DNA of 64,000 bases from Taklimakanibacter lacteus (lineage in GTDB: Bacteria; Pseudomonadota; Alphaproteobacteria; Rhizobiales; Aestuariivirgaceae): assembly GCA_003576695.1 (NCBI GenBank), contig QOZQ01000011.1, positions 1 to 64,000 of the forward strand, given 5' to 3'. The translations under genes were made by a program, and so were the position numbers. Every line of letters begins with the position of its first letter. Position 1 is the stretch's first letter. The notes beneath the pieces were generated by a model. The model made no database searches and was not told the origin of the DNA. It saw only the letters and a list, made by a program, of their open reading frames with translations. Below, in pieces: positions 24,438-33,437 of this stretch.

Positions 24438-25454
24438 ATGCTGAATGCGAAAGTCACTGCGCCGGGAAGCGGCCGGATCGGCGTCCTGATCGTCAATCTG
24501 GGCACCCCGGAAGCGACGTCCTATTGGCCGATGCGGCGCTATCTGAAGGAGTTCCTGTCCGATCCGCGGGTGGTCGAAACCAACCGCCTCCTGTGGTGGC
24601 TCATCCTCAACGGCATCATCCTGACGACGCGCCCGAAGCGCAGTGGCCATGCCTATGAGAAGATCTGGAACCGGGAGTTGAACGAGTCGCCGCTCATGAC
24701 CATCACCCGGTCGCAGGCCGAGAGAATCGGCGCCCAGTTCCGCGATGACGGCCGGATCCTGGTCGACTGGGGGATGCGCTACGGGCTGCCGCCCGTGGGC
24801 GAGCGTCTCAAGGCCCTCAAGGAGCGGGGTTGCGACCGTATCCTGGTCTTCCCGCTCTATCCGCAATATAGCGCCGCGACGACGGCGACGGTGGCCGACA
24901 AGGTGTTCGAGACCATGGAAGCCTTGCGCTGGCAGCCGGCCTTGCGTTTCGTGCCGCCCTATTTCGCCGAGCCCGGCCATATCGCGGCACTGGCCCAGAG
25001 CGTCAGGGATCATCTCAAGACATTGAGCTTCGCGCCCGAGCTCATCTTCGCTTCCTATCACGGATTGCCGGAAAGCTATGTCGAAGCGGGCGATCCCTAT
25101 TACGGCCACTGCCGGCAGACGACCCTCCTGCTGCGCGAGGCGCTCGGGCTGCCGGAGAACCGGCTGCAGATGGTCTTCCAGTCGCGCTTCGGCAAGGCGG
25201 AATGGATCAAGCCCTATGCCCAGGACATGGTGGCGGACCTTCCGGCCAAGGGGGTGCGCAATCTGGTCATGATCATGCCCGGATTCGCCGCCGATTGCGT
25301 GGAGACACTGGAAGAGGTGGCGATCGGCCTCAAGGAGACTTTCCTTGAAAAGGGCGGGGTAAATTTCTCGACCGTGCCCTGTCTTAACGATTCGGACGGT
25401 TCCATTACGATGCTGACCGGTCTGATCCGCCAGGAATTGGCCGGCTGGTTATGA
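24438..25454 (+). CDS. hemH: Ferrochelatase HemH
   Basis: A 338-residue enzyme that inserts Fe(II) into protoporphyrin IX, the last step of heme b synthesis. Family motifs: VLIVNLGTPEA near the start, FPLYPQYSAATTATV, the active-site His in FASYHGLPESY, QSRFGKAEWIKPY and the catalytic Glu region PGFAADCVETLEEV. GGG lies upstream of the ATG at 24438. It is divergent from the sensor kinase. Regulation by iron or heme is not visible. Confidence 0.95.
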   Translation: MLNAKVTAPGSGRIGVLIVNLGTPEATSYWPMRRYLKEFLSDPRVVETNRLLWWLILNGIILTTRPKRSGHAYEKIWNRELNESPLMTITRSQAERIGAQFRDDGRILVDWGMRYGLPPVGERLKALKERGCDRILVFPLYPQYSAATTATVADKVFETMEALRWQPALRFVPPYFAEPGHIAALAQSVRDHLKTLSFAPELIFASYHGLPESYVEAGDPYYGHCRQTTLLLREALGLPENRLQMVFQSRFGKAEWIKPYAQDMVADLPAKGVRNLVMIMPGFAADCVETLEEVAIGLKETFLEKGGVNFSTVPCLNDSDGSITMLTGLIRQELAGWL

Positions 25455-25540
25455 AGGGACTTGCGATTCAACAACATGCCCCTATGTTATCGCCCGAGAG
25501 GGCGCTAGACTAGTTTCCTAGTCCCAGGTGGAGACGGCTT

Positions 25541-26530
25541 ATGTTCGAAGGCGCTGGAATAGCAGTCATCATTCTTCTGGCCGTGGTTTTGTTCGGCCTT
25601 TTGCGGTCGATCAGAATGGTCCCGCAAGGATCCAACTACACGGTCGAGCGCTTCGGCCGCTATATCAGGACACTGCCGCCTGGCCTCGGCATCATCGTCC
25701 CGTTCTTCGATCGCGTCGGCCACAAGCTCAGCATGATGGAGCGGGTGCTCGACGTCCCCAGCCAGGAAGTCATCACCCGCGACAACGCCATGGTGAAGGT
25801 TGACGGCGTTGCCTTCTTCCAGGTGGTCGAAGCGGCGAAGGCCGCCTATGAAGTGCAGAATCTCGAACATGCCATCCTCAACCTGGTGATGACGAATATC
25901 CGCACCGTGATGGGCTCGATGGATCTCGACAGCCTCCTGTCGCAGCGCGACGAGATCAACCACCGCCTTCTCGGCGTCGTCGACCAGGCCGCCACGCCGT
26001 GGGGCATCAAGATGAACCGCATCGAGATCAAGGACATCAGTCCGCCGCGCGACCTCGTCGACGCCATGGCGCGGCAGATGAAGGCCGAGCGCGACAAGCG
26101 CGCCACCGTGCTCGAAGCGGAAGGCCAGCGCCAGTCGCAGATCCTGCGCGCCGAAGGCGAAAAGCAGTCGGTGGTGCTCGAAGCCGAAGGCCGGCGTGAA
26201 GCCGCCTTCCGCGACGCGGAAGCCCGCGAGCGCGCCGCCGAGGCCGAAGCCAAGGCGACCCTCATGGTCAGCGAAGCCATCGCCAGCGGCAATATTCAGG
26301 CGATCAACTATTTCGTCGCCAACAACTATGTGAAGGCGCTCGAGGCGCTGGCGGCCGCGCCCAACCAGAAGGTGCTCATGCTGCCGCTCGAAGCGACGTC
26401 GCTCATGGGCTCGCTCACCGGCATTGCCGAGATCGCACGCGAAACCTTCGGCGGCGGAAGCTCGGACCAGGTCGCTGGTCCGAAGAAGAAGAGCAGCGTT
26501 CCCTCCGTTCCTCACCAGCCCAAGGCCTGA
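25541..26530 (+). CDS. SPFH/band-7 membrane protein (slipin, QmcA type)
   Basis: A 329-residue membrane-anchored protein: one N-terminal TM helix (about 5-21), the SPFH domain (MVPQGSNYTVERFGRYIRTLPPGL to about 200), then a long charged coiled coil rich in Ala/Glu/Arg (about 175-260) used for oligomerisation, and a variable tail. Such proteins form flotillin-like ring complexes in the inner membrane. It is paired with an NfeD gene 6 bp downstream, the standard slipin-NfeD operon. AGGTGGAG precedes the ATG. Confidence 0.92.
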   Translation: MFEGAGIAVIILLAVVLFGLLRSIRMVPQGSNYTVERFGRYIRTLPPGLGIIVPFFDRVGHKLSMMERVLDVPSQEVITRDNAMVKVDGVAFFQVVEAAKAAYEVQNLEHAILNLVMTNIRTVMGSMDLDSLLSQRDEINHRLLGVVDQAATPWGIKMNRIEIKDISPPRDLVDAMARQMKAERDKRATVLEAEGQRQSQILRAEGEKQSVVLEAEGRREAAFRDAEARERAAEAEAKATLMVSEAIASGNIQAINYFVANNYVKALEALAAAPNQKVLMLPLEATSLMGSLTGIAEIARETFGGGSSDQVAGPKKKSSVPSVPHQPKA

Positions 26531-26536
26531 CGGGCC

Positions 26537-26992
26537 ATGCAGCAGTTCCTTCCATTTCTCGGGGGCTGGACCTGGTGGGTGATCGCGGGGTTGTTGCTCC
26601 TCGTCGAACTCGCCTTGCCCGGCGTGTTCTTCATGTGGCTGGCGGCCGCCGCGGCGGTCATCGGCGTGATCGACCTCTTCGCCGATCTCTCCTGGCAGAT
26701 CGAGATCGCGATATTCGCCGTGCTCTCTGTCGTCTTCGTGATGCTCCTCAGGCCGCGGTTCCAGTTGCCGCAAGGCAGCCCCAACAACCTCAACCAGCGC
26801 ATGTTCGACTATGTCGGGCGCGCCTATGTGCTGGAAGACGCGATCGTCAATGGCCGCGGCAAGGTGCGCATCGACGACACGCTGTGGGTGGTGTCAGGCG
26901 CCGACCGCGGCAAGGGCGAATGGGTGAAGGTGACGGCGGTCGAAGGGCTGCGTCTGGTGGTCGAGCCCTTTGAAAGGCCTGCCTCTACCTGA
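26537..26992 (+). CDS. NfeD-family membrane protein
   Basis: A 151-residue protein with three to four TM helices (about 12-80) followed by a C-terminal OB-fold domain (GRAYVLEDAIVNGRGKVRIDDTLWVVSGADRGKGEWVKVTAVEGLRLVVEP). It is the short NfeD type without the ClpP-like protease domain and works with the upstream SPFH protein in membrane quality control. The last 8 bp overlap the end of the convergent kdsD gene. Confidence 0.9.
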   Translation: MQQFLPFLGGWTWWVIAGLLLLVELALPGVFFMWLAAAAAVIGVIDLFADLSWQIEIAIFAVLSVVFVMLLRPRFQLPQGSPNNLNQRMFDYVGRAYVLEDAIVNGRGKVRIDDTLWVVSGADRGKGEWVKVTAVEGLRLVVEPFERPAST

Positions 26993-27986
26993 CGCCCTGG
27001 CGCAGCAGGTCGTGGATGTGGACGAGGCCGACCGGCTTGCCTTCATCATCGACGACAAACAGGCTCGTGATCTTCGTCGAGTTCAGATGCTCGAGGGCTT
27101 CCGAGGCCAGCGTATCCGGCGCCACGGTATGCGGCTTGCGGGTCATCACATCCTCTATCGCGTGATCGATGAGATCGCGTGACATGTGACGGCGCAAATC
27201 GCCGTCGGTCAGGATGCCGATCAGCCTGCCGCCGTCATCGACGACGCCAAGGCAGCCGAAGCTCTTCTGGGTCATGATGACGAGAGCTTCCGCCATCGGC
27301 GTCGCCGGCGCCACGATCGGCAGCCTGGGTGGCTTGTGCATGCAATCGCGCACATGGGTGAGGGCGGCGCCGAGCAGACCGCCCGGATGGAAGGTCTTGA
27401 ACTGCGTCGCGTTGAAGCCGCGATCCTCGAGCAGCGCCAGCGCCAGCGCGTCGCCCATGGCGAGCTGCAGCAGGGTCGAGGTCGTGGGCGCCATGCCGAT
27501 CGGACAGGCCTCGCGGGCATCGGGCAGGCACAGCAGCACATCGGAATGACTGGCGAGCGTGCTCTGGTCGCGGCTGGTCAGGCCAATGATCTTCACATCG
27601 AAGCGCTTGGCGTAGTCGAGAATGGCGTGCAGCTCGGCGGTCTCGCCGGAATTCGAGATCATGATGATCACGTCGTCGCGGCCGATCATGCCGAGATCGC
27701 CATGGCTGGCTTCGGCCGGATGCACGAAGAAAGCCGGCGTGCCGGTGGAGGCGAGCGTCGCCGCGATCTTGCGGCCGATATGGCCGCTCTTGCCCATGCC
27801 GGTGACGACGACGCGTCCGGCGCCGTTCTTGATCAGACGGACCGCTTCGGCGAAGGCGCGGCCGAGAGAGCCGTCCAGCGCGGCGATGAGCTTGGCCATG
27901 GCCTCGCTCTCGATACTGAGCGTGCGCCGGGCCGAGGCGATCCAGCCGCGCAATCCCTCAGGGTCAACTTCGATCACTCTTGCCAT
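26985..27986 (-). CDS. kdsD: Arabinose-5-phosphate isomerase KdsD
   Basis: A 333-residue enzyme that converts ribulose 5-phosphate to arabinose 5-phosphate, the first step of Kdo synthesis for lipopolysaccharide. Residues 40-180 form the SIS domain (VVVTGMGKSGHIGRKIAATLASTGTPAFFVHPAEASHGDLG, with ISNSGETAE). Residues 205-330 form two CBS repeats (DCMHKPPRLPIV and DVMTRKPHTVAP). I use the ATG at 27986; a longer TTG start adds nine residues. Confidence 0.92.
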   Translation of the reverse strand: MARVIEVDPEGLRGWIASARRTLSIESEAMAKLIAALDGSLGRAFAEAVRLIKNGAGRVVVTGMGKSGHIGRKIAATLASTGTPAFFVHPAEASHGDLGMIGRDDVIIMISNSGETAELHAILDYAKRFDVKIIGLTSRDQSTLASHSDVLLCLPDAREACPIGMAPTTSTLLQLAMGDALALALLEDRGFNATQFKTFHPGGLLGAALTHVRDCMHKPPRLPIVAPATPMAEALVIMTQKSFGCLGVVDDGGRLIGILTDGDLRRHMSRDLIDHAIEDVMTRKPHTVAPDTLASEALEHLNSTKITSLFVVDDEGKPVGLVHIHDLLRQGVR

Positions 27987-27997
27987 GGGCTCACTTA

Positions 27998-28044
27998 GAG
28001 CAAATCCCGCCAAAGTTGAAGACTTTGGCGATAAGGATTTGCTC
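27998..28044. repeat. Palindromic repeat, family B copy 1
   Basis: GAGCAAATCCCGCCAAAGTT then GAAGACTTTGGCGATAAGGA TTTGCTC form a long stem. An inverted copy lies at 41691-41737 upstream of gltB. Here it sits just upstream of kdsD. A second small palindrome, GGCGAGGTGATTCCACCTCG CC, follows at 28075-28096. Confidence 0.7.
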
Positions 28045-28217
28045 CAACATATTGACGTGGCGCGAATCCTTTTCGGCGAGGTGATTCCACCTCGCCGGGA
28101 TGCGCGCTAACTCATTCTGCCAGTAAACTTAAGACCATATCAGGCCCGATCAGGCCCCCGTCAACCGCCCATTAACCATGTTTTCGTTAGGTTCACCGGG
28201 AGGAATGAGGTTTGTGA

Positions 28218-29609
28218 ATGGTCCGCCAGCGTTTCATATTTTGCGGGATCGCGGCGGCGTTCATCCTGACCGGTGTGGCGCAGGCGCAAGGGCAGGAGAC
28301 CCAGGTCTCGGGCCTCCGGGCCAGCATCGATACGCCGGATCCGCTGGCCGATGGCGACCAGGCGGATGAGGAAGCCGTGCCGCCGCCCATTGCCGCCAGG
28401 CCGACCACGCTCGAAGCAGGCCTTGCGGTCGAGCCGCCGCCACCACCGCCGCGCCGGCGCCGCCGCGAGGATGATCCCTATGCGGCGCTCGGGCTCGATG
28501 TCGGAGGACTCACGGTCTTCCCGGTCCTGAGGGCCGGCATCATCGTCTCCGACAATCCCGCCTCCGCATCGACGGACCGCAAGGGCGATATCGGCGCCAG
28601 GCTCCGGCCGTCGCTCAGGATCGCCAGCGACTGGGTCAGGCATGAGCTGACCGTCGACGGCTCGGGCGATTTCGTCTTCTACGACGATCAGACCGAGAAT
28701 GACTCCAAGGCCGCCGATATCCGCGCCCGGCTGAGGCTCGACGTGCTGCGCTCGACGACGCTGGCTCTCGATGTGGGCTATGTGCTGACGCAGGAAAACG
28801 GATCCGACAGCGAAGTGCCGGATACGGCGATCGGCAACCGCACCGACCAGTCCTTCAGCCAGAATGTCGCTTTGACGCGTCGCGCCGGCCGGTTCGCGGC
28901 CACGCTCAGGGCCGGCTCGGTGTGGCGCTACTTTGGCGATGTCGATCTTGCCGGCGGCGGCAAGGAGACCAACGGCGACCGCGAATATGTCGAGCCGCAA
29001 GCGGCCGTGCGCGTGAGCTATGAGGCCTCACCGGCGCTCAAGCCCTATGTCGAGGTCGGCTATGCGCCGCGCATCCATTTCGAGGATCGGGACCGCAACG
29101 GGCTCAACCGCAATTCGGACGGCTACCGGATCGAAGCCGGTGTCGCCTTCGAGCCTTCGCCTCTGTGGTCGGGCGAGCTCGGCGTCGACTACATGCTGCG
29201 CGACTACGCCGATCCGGCGCTCTCATCGATCGACATATTCGGCCTCACCGGCCGCGTCGCGTGGCGGCCGAGCGAGCTGACTACGGTCGATCTCTCGCTC
29301 AGCACCGATCTCAACGAAACATCATCGGCGGATTCAAGCGGCTCGCGCGTCTATGGCGCGCGCATCGGCATTGCCCATGACCTGCGCGACCATATCACGC
29401 TGAGCGGCAGCGCCGGCGTCGACTATGAGGACTACCAGGGCAGCGATGAGACCGAGCTGACCGTGCGCAGCAATGCCGGCGTGCTGTGGCGGCTCAACCG
29501 CTGGATCGCCTGGACGCTCGATTACGACTTCATCTACAACGACTCGAGCCTGCCCGAGTCAGACGATTACGAGAACCGGCTGACCGCGGGGATAGAGCTT
29601 AGGGGATAG
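28218..29609 (+). CDS. Outer-membrane beta-barrel protein, BBP2 type
   Basis: A 463-residue exported protein with signal peptide MVRQRFIFCGIAAAFILTGVAQA. A low-complexity Pro/Arg stretch (PPPPPPRRRRRE, about 73-84) precedes a C-terminal barrel of about 18 alternating amphipathic strands. This matches the Omp BBP2 family. Members are often found near capsule or exopolysaccharide genes; here galU and galE follow, consistent with surface polysaccharide export or anchoring, though this is inference. GGGAGGAATGAGG precedes the ATG. Confidence 0.85.
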   Translation: MVRQRFIFCGIAAAFILTGVAQAQGQETQVSGLRASIDTPDPLADGDQADEEAVPPPIAARPTTLEAGLAVEPPPPPPRRRRREDDPYAALGLDVGGLTVFPVLRAGIIVSDNPASASTDRKGDIGARLRPSLRIASDWVRHELTVDGSGDFVFYDDQTENDSKAADIRARLRLDVLRSTTLALDVGYVLTQENGSDSEVPDTAIGNRTDQSFSQNVALTRRAGRFAATLRAGSVWRYFGDVDLAGGGKETNGDREYVEPQAAVRVSYEASPALKPYVEVGYAPRIHFEDRDRNGLNRNSDGYRIEAGVAFEPSPLWSGELGVDYMLRDYADPALSSIDIFGLTGRVAWRPSELTTVDLSLSTDLNETSSADSSGSRVYGARIGIAHDLRDHITLSGSAGVDYEDYQGSDETELTVRSNAGVLWRLNRWIAWTLDYDFIYNDSSLPESDDYENRLTAGIELRG

Positions 29610-29623
29610 AAGCCACTCCATCT

Positions 29624-29796
29624 AATTTCCCTTCTCCCGTCCGAAGGATGGGAGAAGGTGCCCAAAAGGGCGGATGAGGGCTCTTTACTCACGTGTGCGA
29701 AGCTTTCAGGAGCATTTTTCATTTTGCAGTCAAAGAGCCCTCACCCGACCTTCGGCCACCCTCTCCCATTGCTTCGCAACGGGCGAGGGGGAAAAC
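29624..29796. repeat. Palindromic repeat, family C copy 2
   Basis: Opposed arms GGAGAAGGTGCCCAAAAGGG CGGATGAGGGCTC and GAGCCCTCACCCGACCTTCG GCCACCCTCTCCC, with terminal hairpins around CCCGTCCGAAGGATGGG and CCATTGCTTCGCAACGGG. It lies between the convergent barrel and galU genes. Compare 21215-21385 and 31854-32029. Confidence 0.75.
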
Positions 29797-29815
29797 CGGA
29801 GAGAGCTGACGGGTT

Positions 29816-30709
29816 CTAGCCCAACCCGCCTGCCTCATCGATGATGCCCTTGAGCTCGCGCTTGAAGTTGGCGGAGAGATCGCTGCGCTCGAGGCCATAG
29901 GCCACATTGGCGGTAAGGAAGCCGACCTTGTCGCCGCAATCGTAGGTCTTGCCGGTGAATTTCAGGCCGGAGAATTTCTGCCTGGCCTGCAGGCGGATCA
30001 TCGCATCGGTGATCTGGATCTCGCCGCCGGCACCCGGCTCCTGCTTCTCGATCTCGGCGAAGATCTCGGGCTGCAGGATGTAGCGCCCGGAAATGATGAG
30101 ATTGGAGGGGGCGGCCTCGCGCTTCGGCTTCTCGACCATCGCCTCGATCGAGAAGGAGCGGCCCGACCAGGTGCCGGGCTTGACGACGCCATAGCGATGC
30201 ACATTCTCCCACGGCACTTCCTCGACCGCGATCACATTGCCGCCGCCCTGGGCCTCATACACATCCATCATCTGGCGCATGCAGCCGGGCTTGGCATGGA
30301 TGAGCATGTCGGGAAGCAGCAAGGCGAAGGGCTCGTTGCCGATGATCTCGCGCGCGCACCACACCGCGTGACCGAGCCCCAGGGGCTCCTGCTGGCGGGT
30401 GAAGCTCGTCTCGCCGGCGCGGGGGAGAGATTTGGCGAGCAGGTCGAGCTCGGCCGTCTTGTTGCGCTGACGGAGCGTCGCCTCGAGCTCATACTGCTTG
30501 TCGAAATGATCCTCGATGACGCTCTTGTTGCGCCCGGTGACGAAGACGAAATGCTCGATGCCGGCTTCGCGCGCCTCGTCGACGACGATCTGGATGACCG
30601 GGCGATCGACGATGGTCAGCATTTCCTTAGGGACAGCCTTCGTCGCCGGCAAAAAGCGCGTGCCGAGACCGGCCACCGGGAAAACTGCTTTCTTGATGCG
30701 GCGCTGCAT
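29816..30709 (-). CDS. galU: UTP-glucose-1-phosphate uridylyltransferase GalU
   Basis: A 297-residue enzyme making UDP-glucose from UTP and glucose 1-phosphate. It has the nucleotidyltransferase signature AVFPVAGLGTRFLPATKAVPKEML, then EHFVFVTGRNKSVIEDHFD, LGLGHAVWCAREIIG, ALLLPD, and the catalytic-loop MVEKPKREAAPSNLIISGRYIL. GAGGAG precedes the ATG. It is divergent from galE, which uses its product. Confidence 0.95.
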   Translation of the reverse strand: MQRRIKKAVFPVAGLGTRFLPATKAVPKEMLTIVDRPVIQIVVDEAREAGIEHFVFVTGRNKSVIEDHFDKQYELEATLRQRNKTAELDLLAKSLPRAGETSFTRQQEPLGLGHAVWCAREIIGNEPFALLLPDMLIHAKPGCMRQMMDVYEAQGGGNVIAVEEVPWENVHRYGVVKPGTWSGRSFSIEAMVEKPKREAAPSNLIISGRYILQPEIFAEIEKQEPGAGGEIQITDAMIRLQARQKFSGLKFTGKTYDCGDKVGFLTANVAYGLERSDLSANFKRELKGIIDEAGGLG

Positions 30710-30834
30710 TTATGATTACTCCTCATTAAGTCTGTTTCTGCCGGTCCCGATGTCGTCACGCATTGTTGTGGCAATTTGGGTCAAATCGTGAAGAAAGCCA
30801 AGGTTTCTGACGAAAGCGCCAAAGGAGAACACGC

Positions 30835-31827
30835 ATGGCTGTATTGGTGACCGGAGGTGCCGGATATATAGGCAGCCATATGGTTTACGCGCTCGCCGAT
30901 CAAGGCGAGGAAGTGGTCGTCCTCGACAATCTGTCGACCGGCTTCTGGTGGGCGATCGCACCGCAGGCAAGGCTCATCGAGGGCGATATCGGCGATGAAG
31001 CGCTGATCGGCAAGCTCGCCACGGAGCACAAGTTCGATGCGATCATCCATTTCGCGGGCTCCATCGTGGTTCCGGAATCGGTCGCCGATCCTCTCGCCTA
31101 TTATCTCAACAATACGGTGAAGACGCGCAGCCTGATCGCAGCGGCGGTGAAGGCGCAAGTGCCGCGCTTCGTGTTCTCATCGACCGCCGCGGTCTATGGC
31201 AATCCCGAAAGCGTGCCGGTCAAGGAAGACGAGCCGCTCAAGCCGATCTCGCCCTATGGCTCGTCCAAGCTGATGAGCGAATGGATGCTGCGCGACAGCC
31301 ATGCCGCCTATGGACTGCAATATGTGGCCCTGCGCTATTTCAACGTGGCGGGCGCCGACCCCAAGGGCCGCACCGGACAATCGACGCCCAAGGCGACCCA
31401 TCTCATCAAGGTCGCCTGCCAGACGGTGCTCGGCGAGCGCGAGCAGATGGATGTGTTCGGCTCGGACTATGACACGCCGGACGGCACGTGCCTGCGCGAC
31501 TACATCCATGTCAGCGATCTCGCCCAGGCGCATCTCGACGCGCTGAAGCATCTGCGCCACGGCGGGGCGAGCGGCGCCTATAATTGCGGCTATGGCCAGG
31601 GCTACAGCGTCCTCGACATCATCAAGGCGGTGGAGAAGGCGGCCGGCAAGCCGGTCAACAAGCGGATGGCGCCGCGCCGGCCGGGCGATCCGGCTTCGAT
31701 CGTCGCGGCCTCCGACAAGATCAAGCAGGAAATGGGCTGGACGCCGAAACATCAGGATATCGACGGGATCGTCCAGAGCGCGCTCGCCTGGGAGGATTAT
31801 CTGCGCCAGCGCAACGAGGCCGCCTGA
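30835..31827 (+). CDS. galE: UDP-glucose 4-epimerase GalE
   Basis: A 330-residue SDR-fold enzyme that interconverts UDP-glucose and UDP-galactose. It has the NAD motif VTGGAGYIGSHMV, the catalytic SSTAAVYG and the YxxxK pair in SPYGSSKLMSEWML, plus RYFNVAGADPKGRTGQ and CLRDYIHVSDLAQAH. AAAGGAGA precedes the ATG. With galU it supplies sugar nucleotides for surface polysaccharides. Confidence 0.95.
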   Translation: MAVLVTGGAGYIGSHMVYALADQGEEVVVLDNLSTGFWWAIAPQARLIEGDIGDEALIGKLATEHKFDAIIHFAGSIVVPESVADPLAYYLNNTVKTRSLIAAAVKAQVPRFVFSSTAAVYGNPESVPVKEDEPLKPISPYGSSKLMSEWMLRDSHAAYGLQYVALRYFNVAGADPKGRTGQSTPKATHLIKVACQTVLGEREQMDVFGSDYDTPDGTCLRDYIHVSDLAQAHLDALKHLRHGGASGAYNCGYGQGYSVLDIIKAVEKAAGKPVNKRMAPRRPGDPASIVAASDKIKQEMGWTPKHQDIDGIVQSALAWEDYLRQRNEAA

Positions 31828-31853
31828 AAAGAGGGCTACCGCGTATCGAAACT

Positions 31854-32029
31854 CTCCATCATTTCCCTTCTCCCGTGCGAAGCACGGGAGAAGGTGGCCG
31901 ATAGGCCGGATGAGGGCTCTTTCGTGCGGTCTGTCCAAATCCCCATGAGTGTTCCTTGCTGAAGCAAAGAGCCCTCACCCGCCCTCCGGGCACCCTCTCC
32001 CATTGCTGCGCAACGGGAGAGGGGAAAGT
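31854..32029. repeat. Palindromic repeat, family C copy 3
   Basis: Arms GGAGAAGGTGGCCGATAGGC CGGATGAGGGCTC and GAGCCCTCACCCGCCCTCCG GGCACCCTCTCCC. The terminal hairpin TCCCGTGCGAAGCACGGGA is perfect. A half-copy continues at about 32070-32112 (TTTCCCTTCGCCCGCGCGTA). The remaining gap to 32219 holds no other gene I can support. Confidence 0.75.
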
Positions 32030-32219
32030 TGGAGAGGCGCGTGAAAGGAAAGTAGAGCTCGACGGGTAGTTCCCCATCATTTCCCTTCGCCCGCGCGTAG
32101 CGTGGGAGGAGAAAACGGAAGAGCCGCCTGAAAGGAGCCGCATTTGGCGGGTTTCCTGCGCGTCTGATATGACGGTTGAGCGGAGCGAATCGGCTCATCC
32201 CGATGCCTCGAGGACGATG

Positions 32220-33428
32220 ATGGCGAAATCCAAGCTTCCAGCCGCGGCTTTCCTGGCCGCAGCCTTATGTGGACTGACGGCGTCGCAAGCCTTTGCCGAT
32301 GCCGAATTCGAGAGCTTCATCCGGGACATGTGGCCCAGGGCGAAGCAGGCCGGCATTTCGCGCGAATTGTTCGATCGCGCCTTTGCCGGCGTGACGGATC
32401 CCGATCCCGACGTGCTGAAGCTCGCCAACAACCAGCCGGAAGTCACCTCGACGACATCGAAATATGTGTCGAAGGCCGTGACGCCCGTCCGCATCGAGAC
32501 CGGGCAGAGCATGAAGGCATCGGAGCAGGAGCTGCTTGCGGCAATCGAGAAGCGCTACAAGGTCGACCGCAATATTCTCCTGGCCATCTGGGGCATGGAA
32601 AGCAATTTCGGCCGCGACAAGGGTCAGATGAGGGTCATGCGCTCGCTCGCCACCTTGCTCTATTCCGGCAACAAGAAGGATTACGCGCGCGAGCAATATG
32701 TCGCCGCGCTCAAGATACTGAAGACCGGCATCGTGCCAGTGAAGAGTTTCACCGGCTCCTGGGCCGGCGCCATGGGGCATACGCAATTCATCCCGACATC
32801 CTATCTCAATTTTGCCGTGGACTGGACCGGCGACGGCAGGAAGGACATCTGGAATTCGAAAGAGGACGCGCTCGCCTCGACGGCCAACTATCTGGCCAAG
32901 TCGGGATGGAAGAACGACCGCCCGTGGGGCTGGGAGATCAAGCTCCCGGCGAAGTTCAACCGCAGCCTGATCGGCCGCTCCAACTGGCGCCCGGTGGCCG
33001 ACTGGGTGAAGCTCGGCATCGTGCCGGCGCGCGGCGGCAAGTTCGGCGCGCCCAAAGCCGATGCCTTCATCATGGTGCCGCAGGGCGTCGATGGCCCGGC
33101 CTTCCTGGTCACGCGCAATTTCATGGCGATCATGGACTACAACCAGTCGCATTCCTATGCGCTCGCGGTCGGCCATCTGGCGGACCGCATCAGGGGCGGG
33201 CAGCCCTTCGTGTCCACCTGGCCCGATGTCGATTACGACCTTTCGGCGGCGCAGCGCATCGAGATGCAGAAGCTCCTCATCAAGCGCGGCTTCGATACGG
33301 GCGGCGCCGATGGACGCTTCGGCGCCCGCACCTATGAGGCCATCCTGGGTTTCCAGACCAAGGCCGGCCTCAGGCTCGACGGGACGCCGACGGCAGCCCT
33401 GCTTGAGCGCCTGCGCCGGGGAAGCTAG
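32220..33428 (+). CDS. Lytic murein transglycosylase (MltB family)
   Basis: A 402-residue exported protein (signal peptide ending TASQAFA). The SLT_2 domain (about 28-320) carries the catalytic Glu in LLAIWGMESNFGRDKG. It also has GSWAGAMGHTQFIPTSYLNFAVDWTGDGRKDIWNSK-type blocks characteristic of MltB. A peptidoglycan-binding domain of type 1 follows (about 340-400, IEMQKLLIKRGFDTGGADGRFG). It cuts glycan strands to 1,6-anhydro products in the periplasm. AGGA precedes the ATG pair at 32217/32220. The SGNH gene follows after 9 bp. Confidence 0.92.
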   Translation: MAKSKLPAAAFLAAALCGLTASQAFADAEFESFIRDMWPRAKQAGISRELFDRAFAGVTDPDPDVLKLANNQPEVTSTTSKYVSKAVTPVRIETGQSMKASEQELLAAIEKRYKVDRNILLAIWGMESNFGRDKGQMRVMRSLATLLYSGNKKDYAREQYVAALKILKTGIVPVKSFTGSWAGAMGHTQFIPTSYLNFAVDWTGDGRKDIWNSKEDALASTANYLAKSGWKNDRPWGWEIKLPAKFNRSLIGRSNWRPVADWVKLGIVPARGGKFGAPKADAFIMVPQGVDGPAFLVTRNFMAIMDYNQSHSYALAVGHLADRIRGGQPFVSTWPDVDYDLSAAQRIEMQKLLIKRGFDTGGADGRFGARTYEAILGFQTKAGLRLDGTPTAALLERLRRGS

Positions 33429-33437
33429 GATGGGGCC